From contig NZ_NEGK01000002.1 in NCBI RefSeq assembly GCF_002135435.1, positions 1-64,000 on the forward strand: DNA of 64,000 nucleotides, given 5' to 3'. A program made the translations under genes and the position numbers. How positions within the stretch are numbered: position 1 is the first letter of the stretch; each line of letters opens with the position of its first letter. The notes beneath the pieces were generated by a model that was not told the origin of the DNA, did not search any database, and saw nothing but the letters and a program-made list of their open reading frames with translations. Positions 9,826-18,985 of the stretch are shown here, in pieces. The stretch is from Acinetobacter sp. ANC 3813 (GTDB taxonomy: Bacteria; Pseudomonadota; Gammaproteobacteria; Pseudomonadales; Moraxellaceae).

Positions 9826-10740
9826 ATGGAACTCAGGCACCTTCGTTATTATGTTGCAGTGGTAGAAGAGCAAAGTTTTACCAAAGCGGCAGAGAAACTC
9901 TTTATTGCTCAGCCGCCTTTAAGCCGTCAGATACAGAACTTAGAAGCGGAGCTGGGTATCCAGCTGTTTGAGCGCGGCAGCCGTCCGCTTAAGACTACGG
10001 AAGCAGGACAATTTTTTTACCAGCATGCTGTTAAACTTTTGTCTAATGCTGAAGAGATAAAAACCATGACGCAGCGTATCGGCTTAGTTGAAAAAACCAT
10101 TACCATGGGCTTCGTTGGTTCATTACTGTATGGCTTTTTGCCTAAAATTGTGTATTTATTCCGTCAGCAGCATCCTAATCTCAAGATTGAATTGATCGAA
10201 ATGAGCACCAAAGATCAAATTTTAGCGCTGAAAGAAGGGCGGATTGATGTCGGATTTGGCCGTTTGCGCATTTCAGATCCTGCCATACGTCGAGTGCTGT
10301 TGCGTGAAGAGCCTCTCTTGCTGGCGGCACATGCCAGCCATCCTTTTGCACAGCAAAAAGAAGGCATTTATTTAGCAGATATTGTGGATGAAAACCTGTT
10401 TCTATATCCAAGCATGCCTAAACCGAATTTTTCTACTCAAGTTCGGCAGTTATTTTCTGAATACGGGCTAGATCCAAAGCATCTGAAAGAAGTGCGTGAA
10501 ATTCAGCTGGCATTGGGTTTAGTGGCGGCCGGAGAAGGAATTTGTATCGTGCCGGCCAGCGCGCGCACAATTCAATTTTCACATTTGAACTATATTCCTA
10601 TATTAGATGACGCTGCTATTAGCCCTATTTTCTTGGCGATACGTTCTATGGATGAAAGCGAACATATCCGTTCACTCTTTGATAGTATTTATCAAGTGTA
10701 TGATTTAGAAGCTATAAAATATGATCGGGCAGTAATATAG
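9826..10740 (+). CDS. benM: LysR regulator of cat-ben genes, BenM type
   Basis: Transcriptional activator with 304 residues: winged HTH at residues 1-~65 (SFTKAAEKL, QPPLSRQIQ) and two-lobed effector domain at ~90-300. BenM and CatM are close paralogs in ADP1 and both respond to muconate; BenM also responds to benzoate through Arg160 and Tyr293, where CatM has His160 and Phe293 (recalled knowledge). This protein has R160 (VLLR) and, after a one-residue gap, Y292 at the Tyr293 place. S99 and T128, muconate contacts, are also present. Other stretches, such as YLFRQQ and YIPILDD, resemble CatM. It is divergent from catB and precedes benK. I saw no second LysR gene for cat or ben in the window. 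Confidence 0.85.
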   Translation: MELRHLRYYVAVVEEQSFTKAAEKLFIAQPPLSRQIQNLEAELGIQLFERGSRPLKTTEAGQFFYQHAVKLLSNAEEIKTMTQRIGLVEKTITMGFVGSLLYGFLPKIVYLFRQQHPNLKIELIEMSTKDQILALKEGRIDVGFGRLRISDPAIRRVLLREEPLLLAAHASHPFAQQKEGIYLADIVDENLFLYPSMPKPNFSTQVRQLFSEYGLDPKHLKEVREIQLALGLVAAGEGICIVPASARTIQFSHLNYIPILDDAAISPIFLAIRSMDESEHIRSLFDSIYQVYDLEAIKYDRAVI

Positions 10741-11071
10741 CGGCTTGAGCCCATTAAATTCAGTTCCAGAGACATTCATTATTAAAGTAAAATAAAACTA
10801 GAAATATCATGTAAATAGTATTGTTGTGGCGAGTTTAAGCGAAAGTCTTAAATTCGTTTTTTTATGCTTAAAATTAGATCAAAAATAACTAATTTTAGCT
10901 GTTTTAGGCATGTTTTAAATACATCTTTTTTCTTTAAGTGTCTGCTCTATATCAATTATTTATGAACTCCGACTAAAAAGGTATAAATTTAGAGCTAATC
11001 GGTTTTGGACATGAAAAACCCTTTGCTTCATTGTTTGCGCTAGCAAGGAACATCGCAAGCAGGAGGCGAGC
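10741..11071. promoter_or_regulatory. intergenic region benM-benK
   Basis: This 331-base AT-rich stretch has no open frame worth calling and no clear terminator after benM. At 10970-10984 the minus strand reads ATACCTTTTTAGTCG, which matches the first half of the BenM site (ATAC-N7-GT) and shares ATACCTT with the catB-benM sites, so benK may be under the same regulator. A ribosome site GGAGGCGAGC lies directly before benK. Confidence 0.4.
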
Positions 11072-12448
11072 ATGAATATACAACCTATAAATATCAACCA
11101 TGTAATTGATGAAGCTAAATTTACGCCATTTCATTGGGGCGTGCTGATTTGGTGTTTATTGATTATTATTTTTGACGGCTATGATCTGGTCATTTACGGC
11201 GTTGCATTGCCGCTTTTAATGCAGGAATGGTCGCTTTCCGCGGTACAGGCTGGTATGCTGGCCAGCACGGCTTTATTTGGCATGATGTTTGGCGCTATGT
11301 CATTTGGCACATTGTCAGACAAGTTGGGCCGTAAAAAGACCATTATGATTTGCGTGGCAATTTTCAGCGGATTTACATTCTTAGGCGCTTTTGCCAGCAA
11401 TCCGATTGAATTTGGCATTTTACGCTTTCTTGCAGGCTTAGGGATTGGCGGCGTGATGCCAAATGTCGTTGCATTAATGACCGAATATGCGCCTAAGCGT
11501 ATCCGCAGCACTTTGGTTGCGCTGATGTTCAGCGGCTATGCGATTGGCGGTATGACATCCGCATTATTAGGCGCATGGCTGATTACCGATTATGGCTGGA
11601 AAATCATGTTTTTTATCGCAGGTATTCCATTTTTAGCATTGCCCATTATTTGGAAGTTTTTACCTGAATCGCTGATGTTTTTAACCAAGAAAGGCGAAAC
11701 TGAAAAGGTTCGTGCAATTGTGCAAAAAATTGCTCCCGAACAAAATGTTACAGCTCAAACTATATTTACTCAGAATGAAGCTTCAGTCGGTGACGAAGCG
11801 CCTTTAAAAGCGCTCTTTCAGCAAGGCCGTACATTTAGTACAGTCATGTTTTGGGTTGCTTTCTTCATGTGCTTGCTGATGGTATATGCTTTAGGCAGCT
11901 GGCTGCCAAAACTGATGATCCAAGCAGGCTATTCACTGGGCGCAAGTATGCTGTTCTTATTCGCGCTGAATATTGGCGGTATGATTGGCGCTATTGGCGG
12001 CGGAGTATTGGCCGATAAATTCCACTTAAAGCCTGTGCTGAGCATTATGTTTGCGGTGGGCGCTATTGCACTGATTCTGCTTGGCTTTAACAGTCCGCAA
12101 GCAGTACTGTATACCTTAATTGCAGTTGCTGGTGCAGCCACTATTGGCTCGCAAATTTTACTCTATACTTTCGTCGCACAGTTTTATCCAGCCGCAGTCC
12201 GTTCTACAGGTATGGGATGGGCTTCAGGCATAGGTCGAATTGGCGCAATTGTTGGGCCAGTCCTTACAGGCGCACTGCTCACTTTTGAACTGCCGCACCA
12301 AATCAATTTTCTGGCGATTGCCATTCCAGGCGCCATTGCAGCTATTGCAGTATTCTTGGTGAATCTTAACGCTTCAGTAGAAGGCTCTAAAGCTCAGGAA
12401 TCTCTACAGATCAAAAACACCGCCATTAAAAGTGCTGCAAATACATAA
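11072..12448 (+). CDS. benK: MFS benzoate importer BenK (AAHS family)
   Basis: Proton-coupled inner-membrane importer of benzoate, of the aromatic acid:H+ symporter branch of the major facilitator superfamily. It has 458 residues and 12 predicted membrane segments. TM1 carries the AAHS motif DGYDLVIYG, and the loop between TM2 and TM3 has GTLSDKLGRKK, the standard MFS signature. A longer central loop around residues 210-245 separates the two halves. It lies downstream of benM on the same strand, with porin benP after it, as in known Acinetobacter ben loci. Confidence 0.88.
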   Translation: MNIQPININHVIDEAKFTPFHWGVLIWCLLIIIFDGYDLVIYGVALPLLMQEWSLSAVQAGMLASTALFGMMFGAMSFGTLSDKLGRKKTIMICVAIFSGFTFLGAFASNPIEFGILRFLAGLGIGGVMPNVVALMTEYAPKRIRSTLVALMFSGYAIGGMTSALLGAWLITDYGWKIMFFIAGIPFLALPIIWKFLPESLMFLTKKGETEKVRAIVQKIAPEQNVTAQTIFTQNEASVGDEAPLKALFQQGRTFSTVMFWVAFFMCLLMVYALGSWLPKLMIQAGYSLGASMLFLFALNIGGMIGAIGGGVLADKFHLKPVLSIMFAVGAIALILLGFNSPQAVLYTLIAVAGAATIGSQILLYTFVAQFYPAAVRSTGMGWASGIGRIGAIVGPVLTGALLTFELPHQINFLAIAIPGAIAAIAVFLVNLNASVEGSKAQESLQIKNTAIKSAANT

Positions 12449-12564
12449 CATTTAATTTTTTAAAACAAAAAATCTCAACACCCTTATGCCCATGCATAGG
12501 GGCTAGAGGATCGCTGTATCAAAAAAACTGTAAAAAGGAATGGGCTTTGCCCAAAGAGGTCAGG

Positions 12565-13872
12565 ATGAATACTCAATTTTTAAATTTTATGCTTAAACCG
12601 ATCACATTGGCCTGTGCCATTGCATTGCCAGCTGTAACACAGGCTGCGCCAGCATCAGAGGCAGAAGTAGAACAGATGAGGGCAGAGCTGAAAGCGCTTA
12701 AAACCATGATGCAGCAATATGTGCAGCAGCAAAATTCCTTATCTGCGAATTTGGCAGAGGTTAAAGCAAAATCTGAATCTGTTGCTGTGCAAGCTTCCAC
12801 ACCTGCAATGAAAGCAGAAGGACTCAGCCTCAAAACCAAAGGCGGCGCAGAGTTGAATGTTTATGGCAACGTTCGAGCAGATGCGCTTTATCAATCTGAA
12901 GGCGGCAGTGCTGCACGTTTATATAACCAAATCAGCTCAGTGCCTTTGGAAGGCAACGGTGAAAGTTCAGACCGTTTAAAAGCCTCTCTTGCGGCTACAC
13001 GTTTGGGACTGGATTTTAAAACACCAACACAGGCAGGCGATGTAGGCGGTAAAATTGAAGTAGATTTCTTAGGCGCAAATGATACCCTGCGTATTCGTCA
13101 TGCTTATTTGACTTATGGTGACTGGCTGATCGGACAAACATGGTCAAACTTTGCCGTGCCGGATTATATGCCTGAAACGATTGATGCCTTGGGTTATGTC
13201 GGCGGCGCGGTAAAACGCACCCCGCAAGTACGCTATACCTATAAGTTCGATCCTGCGACCAATTTAGTTGTAGCAGCTGAAGATTCGAAAGATGACAGTT
13301 CCAATATGCGCTTACCTGCTTTAACAGCACGTTTAAATCATAAATTCAGCGATACTTTCGCAGTCAGCGCACGCGCAATGGGCACAGAAAAGAAAACGGA
13401 TGCAGATACAGAAACTGCATGGGGTGTGGGGCTAGGCGCTAAATTGGATCTCACAGAGCGCACTGTTGTGAAAGCAGATTACTACCATGTTAAAGGCGAC
13501 AGCAGTTTTGTATCTTGGGCGAACCTAGGGTTTGTAGTCAATGCCAATAAAGACATTATAGATACCAATGAATTTGATTCCATCAGCTTAGGCATTACTC
13601 AGCAGTTTAGCCCGCAATGGCGCGGCACATTAGGCTATGGTTATATGAAAGCAGATGAAAATAATAGCTATATCAATGCTTTTTCGGATAAAACCAAGAT
13701 TAATAAAGAACTATGGCAAGCTTGGGCCAATGTATTCTATAGCCCAACAAAGCCTATCAGCCTTGGGCTTGAATATGTATACGGTGAACGTGAGGCTTTT
13801 GGCGCCGCGCCAAACGGCAGCACCAAAGGTGAAGATAACCGTTTAAATGCGGTAGCGATGTATAATTTCTAA
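12565..13872 (+). CDS. benP: DcaP-like outer-membrane porin (BenP)
   Basis: Outer-membrane channel thought to admit benzoate or related acids. From the Met at 12565, which has AGAGGTCAGG upstream, it has 435 residues. A signal peptide ends near VTQAAPAS (about residue 28). An N-terminal coiled-coil stretch follows (EVEQMRAELKALKTMM), then a beta-barrel domain that ends in an aromatic residue (VAMYNF), as outer-membrane proteins do. This arrangement of coiled coil plus 16-stranded barrel is that of the DcaP family. The substrate is inferred from its place after benK. A terminator follows at once. Confidence 0.8.
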   Translation: MNTQFLNFMLKPITLACAIALPAVTQAAPASEAEVEQMRAELKALKTMMQQYVQQQNSLSANLAEVKAKSESVAVQASTPAMKAEGLSLKTKGGAELNVYGNVRADALYQSEGGSAARLYNQISSVPLEGNGESSDRLKASLAATRLGLDFKTPTQAGDVGGKIEVDFLGANDTLRIRHAYLTYGDWLIGQTWSNFAVPDYMPETIDALGYVGGAVKRTPQVRYTYKFDPATNLVVAAEDSKDDSSNMRLPALTARLNHKFSDTFAVSARAMGTEKKTDADTETAWGVGLGAKLDLTERTVVKADYYHVKGDSSFVSWANLGFVVNANKDIIDTNEFDSISLGITQQFSPQWRGTLGYGYMKADENNSYINAFSDKTKINKELWQAWANVFYSPTKPISLGLEYVYGEREAFGAAPNGSTKGEDNRLNAVAMYNF

Positions 13873-13895
13873 GACAGATTGCTTAGAACTTTATA

Positions 13896-13924
13896 AAAAG
13901 CCTGAGTAAAGCTCAGGCTTTTTT
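13896..13924 (+). terminator. rho-independent terminator after benP
   Basis: AAAGCCTGAG, a short TAAA loop, then CTCAGGCTTTTTT form a strong stem followed by a T-run. The A-run on the other side lets it also serve the convergent MocR gene. Confidence 0.9.
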
Positions 13925-13957
13925 GTTGTATTCGCAGCTACATTAAGATTATGCACT

Positions 13958-15370
13958 TTAAATGCTATGAGCTTCTATGGTCTTACAGATGAGCCATAAG
14001 GCTTGTTCAATTTCATCACTCAAGGCATAGGAGCAGTTCAGCCTTAAAAAGTTTTGTGAACTGTTTTCAGGCATAAACAGTAGGCTGGGTGCAATGCCGA
14101 TATGAGATTCTAATAATGCTTCATAAATTTTAAAACTATCACAATGCTTAGGGAGTTGAATCCAAAGAAAATAACCGCTGGGGTAATAAAAGGTATCGCA
14201 GTCTTTGGGCAGATTCTGTTTCAGAAATTGCCAATACGCCTTTTTAGATTTTTCGAGTTGTTTACGCAGCTGTCTTAAATGCTTCTCATAATGATGGTGT
14301 GATAGAAAATCGACCAAAGCATTTTGAATTAATGCGCTGGCGGACAAGGTGCTCATCAGCTGTAAATGCTGAATAGCATCAGAAAATTGGCCTGTGTGCA
14401 CCCAGCCGATACGAGTGCCCATGCCTAAAGTTTTTGAAAAAGACGAGCAATGCAGTACGCGCTGATAAGGGTCAAAATAGCTCATGGGCAAAGGTTTATG
14501 GTGGTCATAATGCAGTTCTGCATAGACATCATCTTCAATCAAATAAACTTGATACTCATGCAAGAGTTCAGCAATACGCTGTTTTATGCTGTCCGATACT
14601 GTACAGCCAATGGGGTTTTGCACATTCAGCATGAGCCAGCACACTTTGATGGGGTATTGTTTGAGCGCTTGTTCAAATGCAGCCAAATCGAAACCATGTT
14701 TGGGATGTTCTGGAATCGTAATGACATGCAGCCCTAAGCGTTCAGCTGCTTGCCATGCGCCGTAAAATACACTTTGCTGCAGCAGAATATAATCGCCAGC
14801 TTTGGTCAGTGCCTGTAAGGATAGATTTAAAGCTTCCAGTGCGCCAGATGTAATGACAATGTCATCAGGAGAGCATGACATCCCTTGTAAAATATAACGT
14901 TGAGCAATCAGCTTTCTTAAACTGAGATTGCCTGGCGGCATACTGGCACTGTTTAAATAGCTGCTTTTACGTTTTGCATGCTGTGCCAGCAGCTGCATAA
15001 ATTTCTGGTTATAGAGCAATTCCGAATTTGGAAAGGCAGAACCGAAAGGCAATATTTCGTCAGATTGAATAGATTTTAAAAAGTGAAAAACCACGGAGTT
15101 GATCTGGACATTTTTCTTAAAACTGACTTCATTGCTGTTGATAGGCTGTAACTGCTCATCATGCTGTGGTGCAACATAGAATCCTGATTTATTTTTAGCA
15201 TAGACCAGCCCTTGAGCCTCTAGGGTCTGATAAGCGTTCAGCACAGTAATGAGGCTTAAGCCAGACAGCTGCGTTTGCTCACGTATAGAGGGCAATTTTT
15301 CATGCGCCTGCCAGACACCATTTTCAATCATTTGCCTTAAACGCAGGCTCAGCTGTTCAGATTTATACAT
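13958..15370 (-). CDS. MocR-type GntR/aminotransferase regulator
   Basis: Chimeric transcription factor of the MocR (PdxR-like) family: an N-terminal GntR winged helix (residues 1-~70, with LPSIREQTQLSGLSLITVL) fused to a fold-type I aminotransferase domain that binds pyridoxal phosphate (~105-465). The PLP lysine is in SSFSKTLGMGTRIGW, and the conserved DDVYAELHYD precedes it. It has 470 residues, normal for the family. Its target is unknown; MocR proteins often regulate a divergent neighbour, here the small membrane protein gene at 15567. PdxR itself controls pyridoxal synthesis genes, none of which are nearby. Confidence 0.8.
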   Translation of the reverse strand: MYKSEQLSLRLRQMIENGVWQAHEKLPSIREQTQLSGLSLITVLNAYQTLEAQGLVYAKNKSGFYVAPQHDEQLQPINSNEVSFKKNVQINSVVFHFLKSIQSDEILPFGSAFPNSELLYNQKFMQLLAQHAKRKSSYLNSASMPPGNLSLRKLIAQRYILQGMSCSPDDIVITSGALEALNLSLQALTKAGDYILLQQSVFYGAWQAAERLGLHVITIPEHPKHGFDLAAFEQALKQYPIKVCWLMLNVQNPIGCTVSDSIKQRIAELLHEYQVYLIEDDVYAELHYDHHKPLPMSYFDPYQRVLHCSSFSKTLGMGTRIGWVHTGQFSDAIQHLQLMSTLSASALIQNALVDFLSHHHYEKHLRQLRKQLEKSKKAYWQFLKQNLPKDCDTFYYPSGYFLWIQLPKHCDSFKIYEALLESHIGIAPSLLFMPENSSQNFLRLNCSYALSDEIEQALWLICKTIEAHSI

Positions 15371-15566
15371 TGCGTCTCGGCCATTACCAAAAATTCATCT
15401 GTATTGATTATTGTCTAAAAAATTAATCAAAAATCAAAGGTTTTATAACAGTATTTGTGCCTTTCTTTTAATCTGTTATATTTTTTTTATAATTATTTGT
15501 GTCTATACAGCAATCTATATCTTTTTCATAATGCAAACAGATCAAAAAAGCATACAGGAGACTGTG

Positions 15567-15740
15567 ATGAAAGATTCGATGAAACACAATGAGCCAGTTC
15601 GCAAAGTGCAGCAATATGCAGAAAGTGAGCTTTCAGACAAAGCATTTAAAAATATGCTGATCTGGTTTTCGGTCTACGCAGGGCTGTTCTGTATTGGTGT
15701 GATCATTGCCATTAACGCAGATAAAATTAATATGGGTTGA
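15567..15740 (+). CDS. small single-pass membrane protein, unknown function
   Basis: A 57-residue protein beginning MKDSMKHNEPVRKVQQ, with a charged N-terminus and one hydrophobic segment (IWFSVYAGLFCIGVIIAINA) near the C-terminus. I chose the ATG at 15567 because CAGGAG stands 6 bases upstream; the open frame continues back to 15411 but that part is not needed. It is followed by a terminator and is read away from the MocR gene, from which it is about 200 bases distant. I do not recognise the family. Confidence 0.65.
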   Translation: MKDSMKHNEPVRKVQQYAESELSDKAFKNMLIWFSVYAGLFCIGVIIAINADKINMG

Positions 15741-15781
15741 GCATGGCTGAATAACACTCAGTATACATAGCAAATCTCTGG

Positions 15782-15813
15782 AATCACTCAGCAATACTGG
15801 GTGATTTTTTTAT
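15782..15813 (+). terminator. terminator after small membrane protein
   Basis: AATCACTCAG and CTGGGTGATT form a stem with one G-T pair around a six-base loop, followed by a T-run. Confidence 0.8.
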
Positions 15814-15993
15814 TGCTGAAAAGCGGATTTTCAGTTCAAAGAAAACAGTAGTCAAAATTTAGATTCTAGGTTAAAACAAATGTACAGATTTGATGCGTAT
15901 AAATTTAGCGCATCAGTGAAATAGCACGCGCAGAGGATTGCCGTGTAAAAGCCAGTTTGGCATATAAATGAATAAAAGCATAAGGAGTCCAGG

Positions 15994-17622
15994 ATGCTTG
16001 GCAATATGATGTTTCAGCCTTTATTAATCAGCAGTATGATTGAACATGCAGGTCGCTATCACGCTGACACATTGATTATTTCTAAAAACACCGATTTAAG
16101 CATTACTGAAACGACTTGGGGCAATATACGCGAAAATTCAAAACGTTTTGCCAATGCATTAGAAGCTTTGGGCGCAAAATTGGGCGACCGCGTAGCGACA
16201 ATCGCATGGAATAACCACCGCCATTTAGAATCATGGTATGCCATTTCGGGCAGCGGCATGGTCTGCCATACCATCAATCCACGCTTATTCCCAGAACAGC
16301 TGGTATTTATTATTAATGATGCTGCTGACAAAGTCATTTTATTTGATAAGACTTTTCTGCCGCTGATTAAAGCTGTAAAGCCAATGCTGAAAAGTGTAGA
16401 GCATTTTATTTGTCTAGATGCGCCAGATGCTGCAGTTTCTGAACAGCTGCCTGACATAAAATTTTATGATGATTTAATTGCAGAGCATTCAGAACAATTT
16501 GCATGGCCAGAATTTGATGAACTGACAGCCAGTTCGCTTTGCTATACCTCTGGTACAACAGGCAACCCAAAAGGCGTGCTGTATAGCCACCGTTCAACTG
16601 TTTTACATAGCTATGGCATTTGTATGCCAGACTCTTTAAATATCTCTGCACGTGACATTATGCTGCCTGTAGTGCCTATGTTTCATGTGAATGCTTGGGG
16701 TACGCCATACGCAGCAGCAATGGTGGGCTGTACCTTGGTACTTCCGGGCCCAGGCTTGGATGGCGCTAGCTTAGCCAATATGATTGATACCTATAAAGTC
16801 TCTGTAGCGTTGGGTGTGCCGACCATTTGGCAAGGTTTAATTAATGCTGCAGTTCAGTCAGGCTCTACGCTGGACAGCCTGAAACGCAATGTTGTAGGCG
16901 GCTCTGCGTGTCCTCCTGCTATGATGAAGGTGTTTAAAGAGCAGTTTAACTGTGAAACTATTCATGCATGGGGCATGACTGAAACCAGTCCGCTGGGCAC
17001 ATCATGTCAGTACAAGGCGAAGCATGCATCGCTCAGTGACGAAGAGAAAATGCAAATCCGCCTGTCACAAGGCCGTCCGCCATTTGGTGTAGATTTACGA
17101 ATTACCGATGAAGAGAAAGGCACGCATGAACTGGAGCGTGATGGACAGACTTCAGGTAATTTGCAAATTAAAGGCCACTGGATTCTGAATAATTACTTTG
17201 GCAAAGCAGAATCTGCACTGACTTCAGATGGCTGGTTTGACACAGGTGATATTGCGACTTTAAATGAAGACGGTTATTTGAAAATCAGTGACCGTTCCAA
17301 AGATCTGATTAAATCTGGCGGCGAATGGATTTCTTCAGTTGAGCTGGAAAACTTAGCGATGGGGCATTCTAAAATTGCTATGGCCGCTGTCATTGCAGCA
17401 GTTCATCCAAAATGGGATGAGCGTCCAGTTTTAATTGCCATTAAAAAACCTGATGCTGATGTATCTGAAACTGAAATTTTAGATTACTTTGCTGACAAAG
17501 TGGCTAAATGGCAAATTCCAGACAAGGTGGTTTTTGTAGACAGCATTCCACTCAGTGGCACAGGTAAAATGCTGAAAAAAGATCTGCGTGAATTGTATGG
17601 CAATGTTTTGCTTGCAAGTTAA
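15994..17622 (+). CDS. AMP-forming acyl-CoA synthetase (AlkK-like)
   Basis: Activates a carboxylic acid to its CoA thioester through an acyl-adenylate. It has 542 residues. The ATP-binding P-loop TSGTTGNPKGVLYSHRS lies near residues 187-203, the A5 motif HAWGMTETSP near 325, GWFDTGD near 413, and the C-terminal catalytic lysine in SGTGKMLKK near 525. The overall form resembles medium-chain fatty acid ligases such as AlkK, and enzymes once called DmdB. The start has AAGGAG 8 bases upstream. It stands alone between two terminators, so the substrate cannot be told from context. Confidence 0.82.
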   Translation: MLGNMMFQPLLISSMIEHAGRYHADTLIISKNTDLSITETTWGNIRENSKRFANALEALGAKLGDRVATIAWNNHRHLESWYAISGSGMVCHTINPRLFPEQLVFIINDAADKVILFDKTFLPLIKAVKPMLKSVEHFICLDAPDAAVSEQLPDIKFYDDLIAEHSEQFAWPEFDELTASSLCYTSGTTGNPKGVLYSHRSTVLHSYGICMPDSLNISARDIMLPVVPMFHVNAWGTPYAAAMVGCTLVLPGPGLDGASLANMIDTYKVSVALGVPTIWQGLINAAVQSGSTLDSLKRNVVGGSACPPAMMKVFKEQFNCETIHAWGMTETSPLGTSCQYKAKHASLSDEEKMQIRLSQGRPPFGVDLRITDEEKGTHELERDGQTSGNLQIKGHWILNNYFGKAESALTSDGWFDTGDIATLNEDGYLKISDRSKDLIKSGGEWISSVELENLAMGHSKIAMAAVIAAVHPKWDERPVLIAIKKPDADVSETEILDYFADKVAKWQIPDKVVFVDSIPLSGTGKMLKKDLRELYGNVLLAS

Positions 17623-17651
17623 TATGGCTGAGCAATTATTTATTTAATCAT

Positions 17652-17683
17652 AAAAAAGCCTAATCAATGATTGGGCTTTTTTG
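17652..17683 (+). terminator. terminator after acyl-CoA synthetase
   Basis: AAAAAAGCCTAATCA and TGATTGGGCTTTTTT form a strong stem and T-run. Confidence 0.88.
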
Positions 17684-17879
17684 TTTATATAGAGTGCCGA
17701 ATGGTATGGCTTAAAGCATTATTTGACCTTTGCAATAATCAGAGAATGATAAAAAATCCTTTAGGGAAATATAACAAAGTTCAATCATTCAAAGCCGCTG
17801 TTTGGCTCGTAATACAGCATAAAAGGGAGTACATTGCAGCCTTATCCATTCGTCACAAGCACTGCAATTTAGGCTTTTC

Positions 17880-18767
17880 ATGATTTCCAGCTGGATTCTA
17901 TTTACTTTGATGGCTGCATTTATGCAGTCGTGGCGCAATGCCTTTCAAAAGCAATTAAGTACGACAGTCGATGTATATGGAGTCACATTGGCGCGCTTTC
18001 TGTTTGGGTTTCCTTTTGCCGCAGCATATATTTTCTGGCTGTATCAGTCACATCCAATTAGTCAGCATGTCAGTTTTACGCCTAAGTTTTGGCTGTACAT
18101 CTTTATTGCAGGCTGCAGTCAAATTTTAGCAACCATTCTTATGGTTCTGCTATTTAAACAAAAGAACTATGCCATAGGTGTTGGGCTTGCAAAAAGCGAA
18201 GCCATTCTAGCAGCGTTGATTGCGGTTATGTTTCTGCAAGATCATTTAAGCGCTTTGGGCTGGGTTGGTGTAGCGATTGGCGGCGGTGCGGTGTTTTTAC
18301 TCAGTAAAGGCAGTCAATTACAGCAGCTTTCGGTCAAAACTTTAGTGATTGGGGTAGGCAGTGGCCTATGTTTTGCCATCACTTCATTGTTAGTGCGTGA
18401 AGCGAGCCTAGAACTTCAGAGTCTGCCTTTTCTGCATCGGGCTTCGTGGGTATTGCTTTGTATCATTGGCTTTCAATGCTTGAGCATGCTGCTGTATTTA
18501 GTGCTTTTTAGCCGGCATACCCTAAAAGCGATGGGACAGCGCATAGGAATGACTTTTAAAGTCAGTGTCTGCAGCTTTTTGGCTTCATTGGGCTGGTTTA
18601 CTGCTATGAGCATGCAGTCGGTCGCTATTGTGAAAACGCTTGGACAAATTGAGATCCTGTTCAGTTTGCTGATTTCAGCATATTTCTTTAAAGAAAAGCT
18701 CGCGCGAACTGATCATTGGGGCTTAGGGCTGGTAGTTATCGCTGCCATTATGGTCATTTGGGCTTAA
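17880..18767 (+). CDS. EamA/DMT-family membrane transporter
   Basis: A 295-residue inner-membrane protein with about ten hydrophobic segments arranged as two EamA repeats (residues ~3-135 and ~150-292), the drug/metabolite transporter fold. The first repeat holds GVGLAKSEAILAALIAVMFL, the second VKTLGQIEILFSLLISAYFF, the matching segments of each half. The substrate is unknown; relatives export amino acids, purines or other metabolites. The ribosome site before the ATG at 17880 is weak. The gene lies between unrelated neighbours. Confidence 0.75.
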   Translation: MISSWILFTLMAAFMQSWRNAFQKQLSTTVDVYGVTLARFLFGFPFAAAYIFWLYQSHPISQHVSFTPKFWLYIFIAGCSQILATILMVLLFKQKNYAIGVGLAKSEAILAALIAVMFLQDHLSALGWVGVAIGGGAVFLLSKGSQLQQLSVKTLVIGVGSGLCFAITSLLVREASLELQSLPFLHRASWVLLCIIGFQCLSMLLYLVLFSRHTLKAMGQRIGMTFKVSVCSFLASLGWFTAMSMQSVAIVKTLGQIEILFSLLISAYFFKEKLARTDHWGLGLVVIAAIMVIWA

Positions 18768-18985
18768 TGCTATGCTGGCATCCAAGCAAGCGCGTAAGTT
18801 CTTGATGCAAGCATTAAATAAATTCATCGCTTACTGGAAGTCTCAGCATCCAGTAAATGGTGCTCTTCATCGGTTCAAATCATAAAGAACACAATATAGA
18901 TAAATAATTTATCTCCAATTTTGTATCGCCACGTTGTATTATTTCCAGCAGATTATACCTTTATAGAAGAACTGCTGAGTCTCAT

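Noticed and set aside
15411..15566. N-terminal extension of the small membrane protein with a second hydrophobic segment
   Set aside because: The upstream frame is AT-rich, has no ribosome site, and a good site exists for ATG 15567.
17671..17883. 70-residue frame between the acyl-CoA synthetase and EamA genes
   Set aside because: It starts inside a terminator, has no ribosome site and no protein-like composition.
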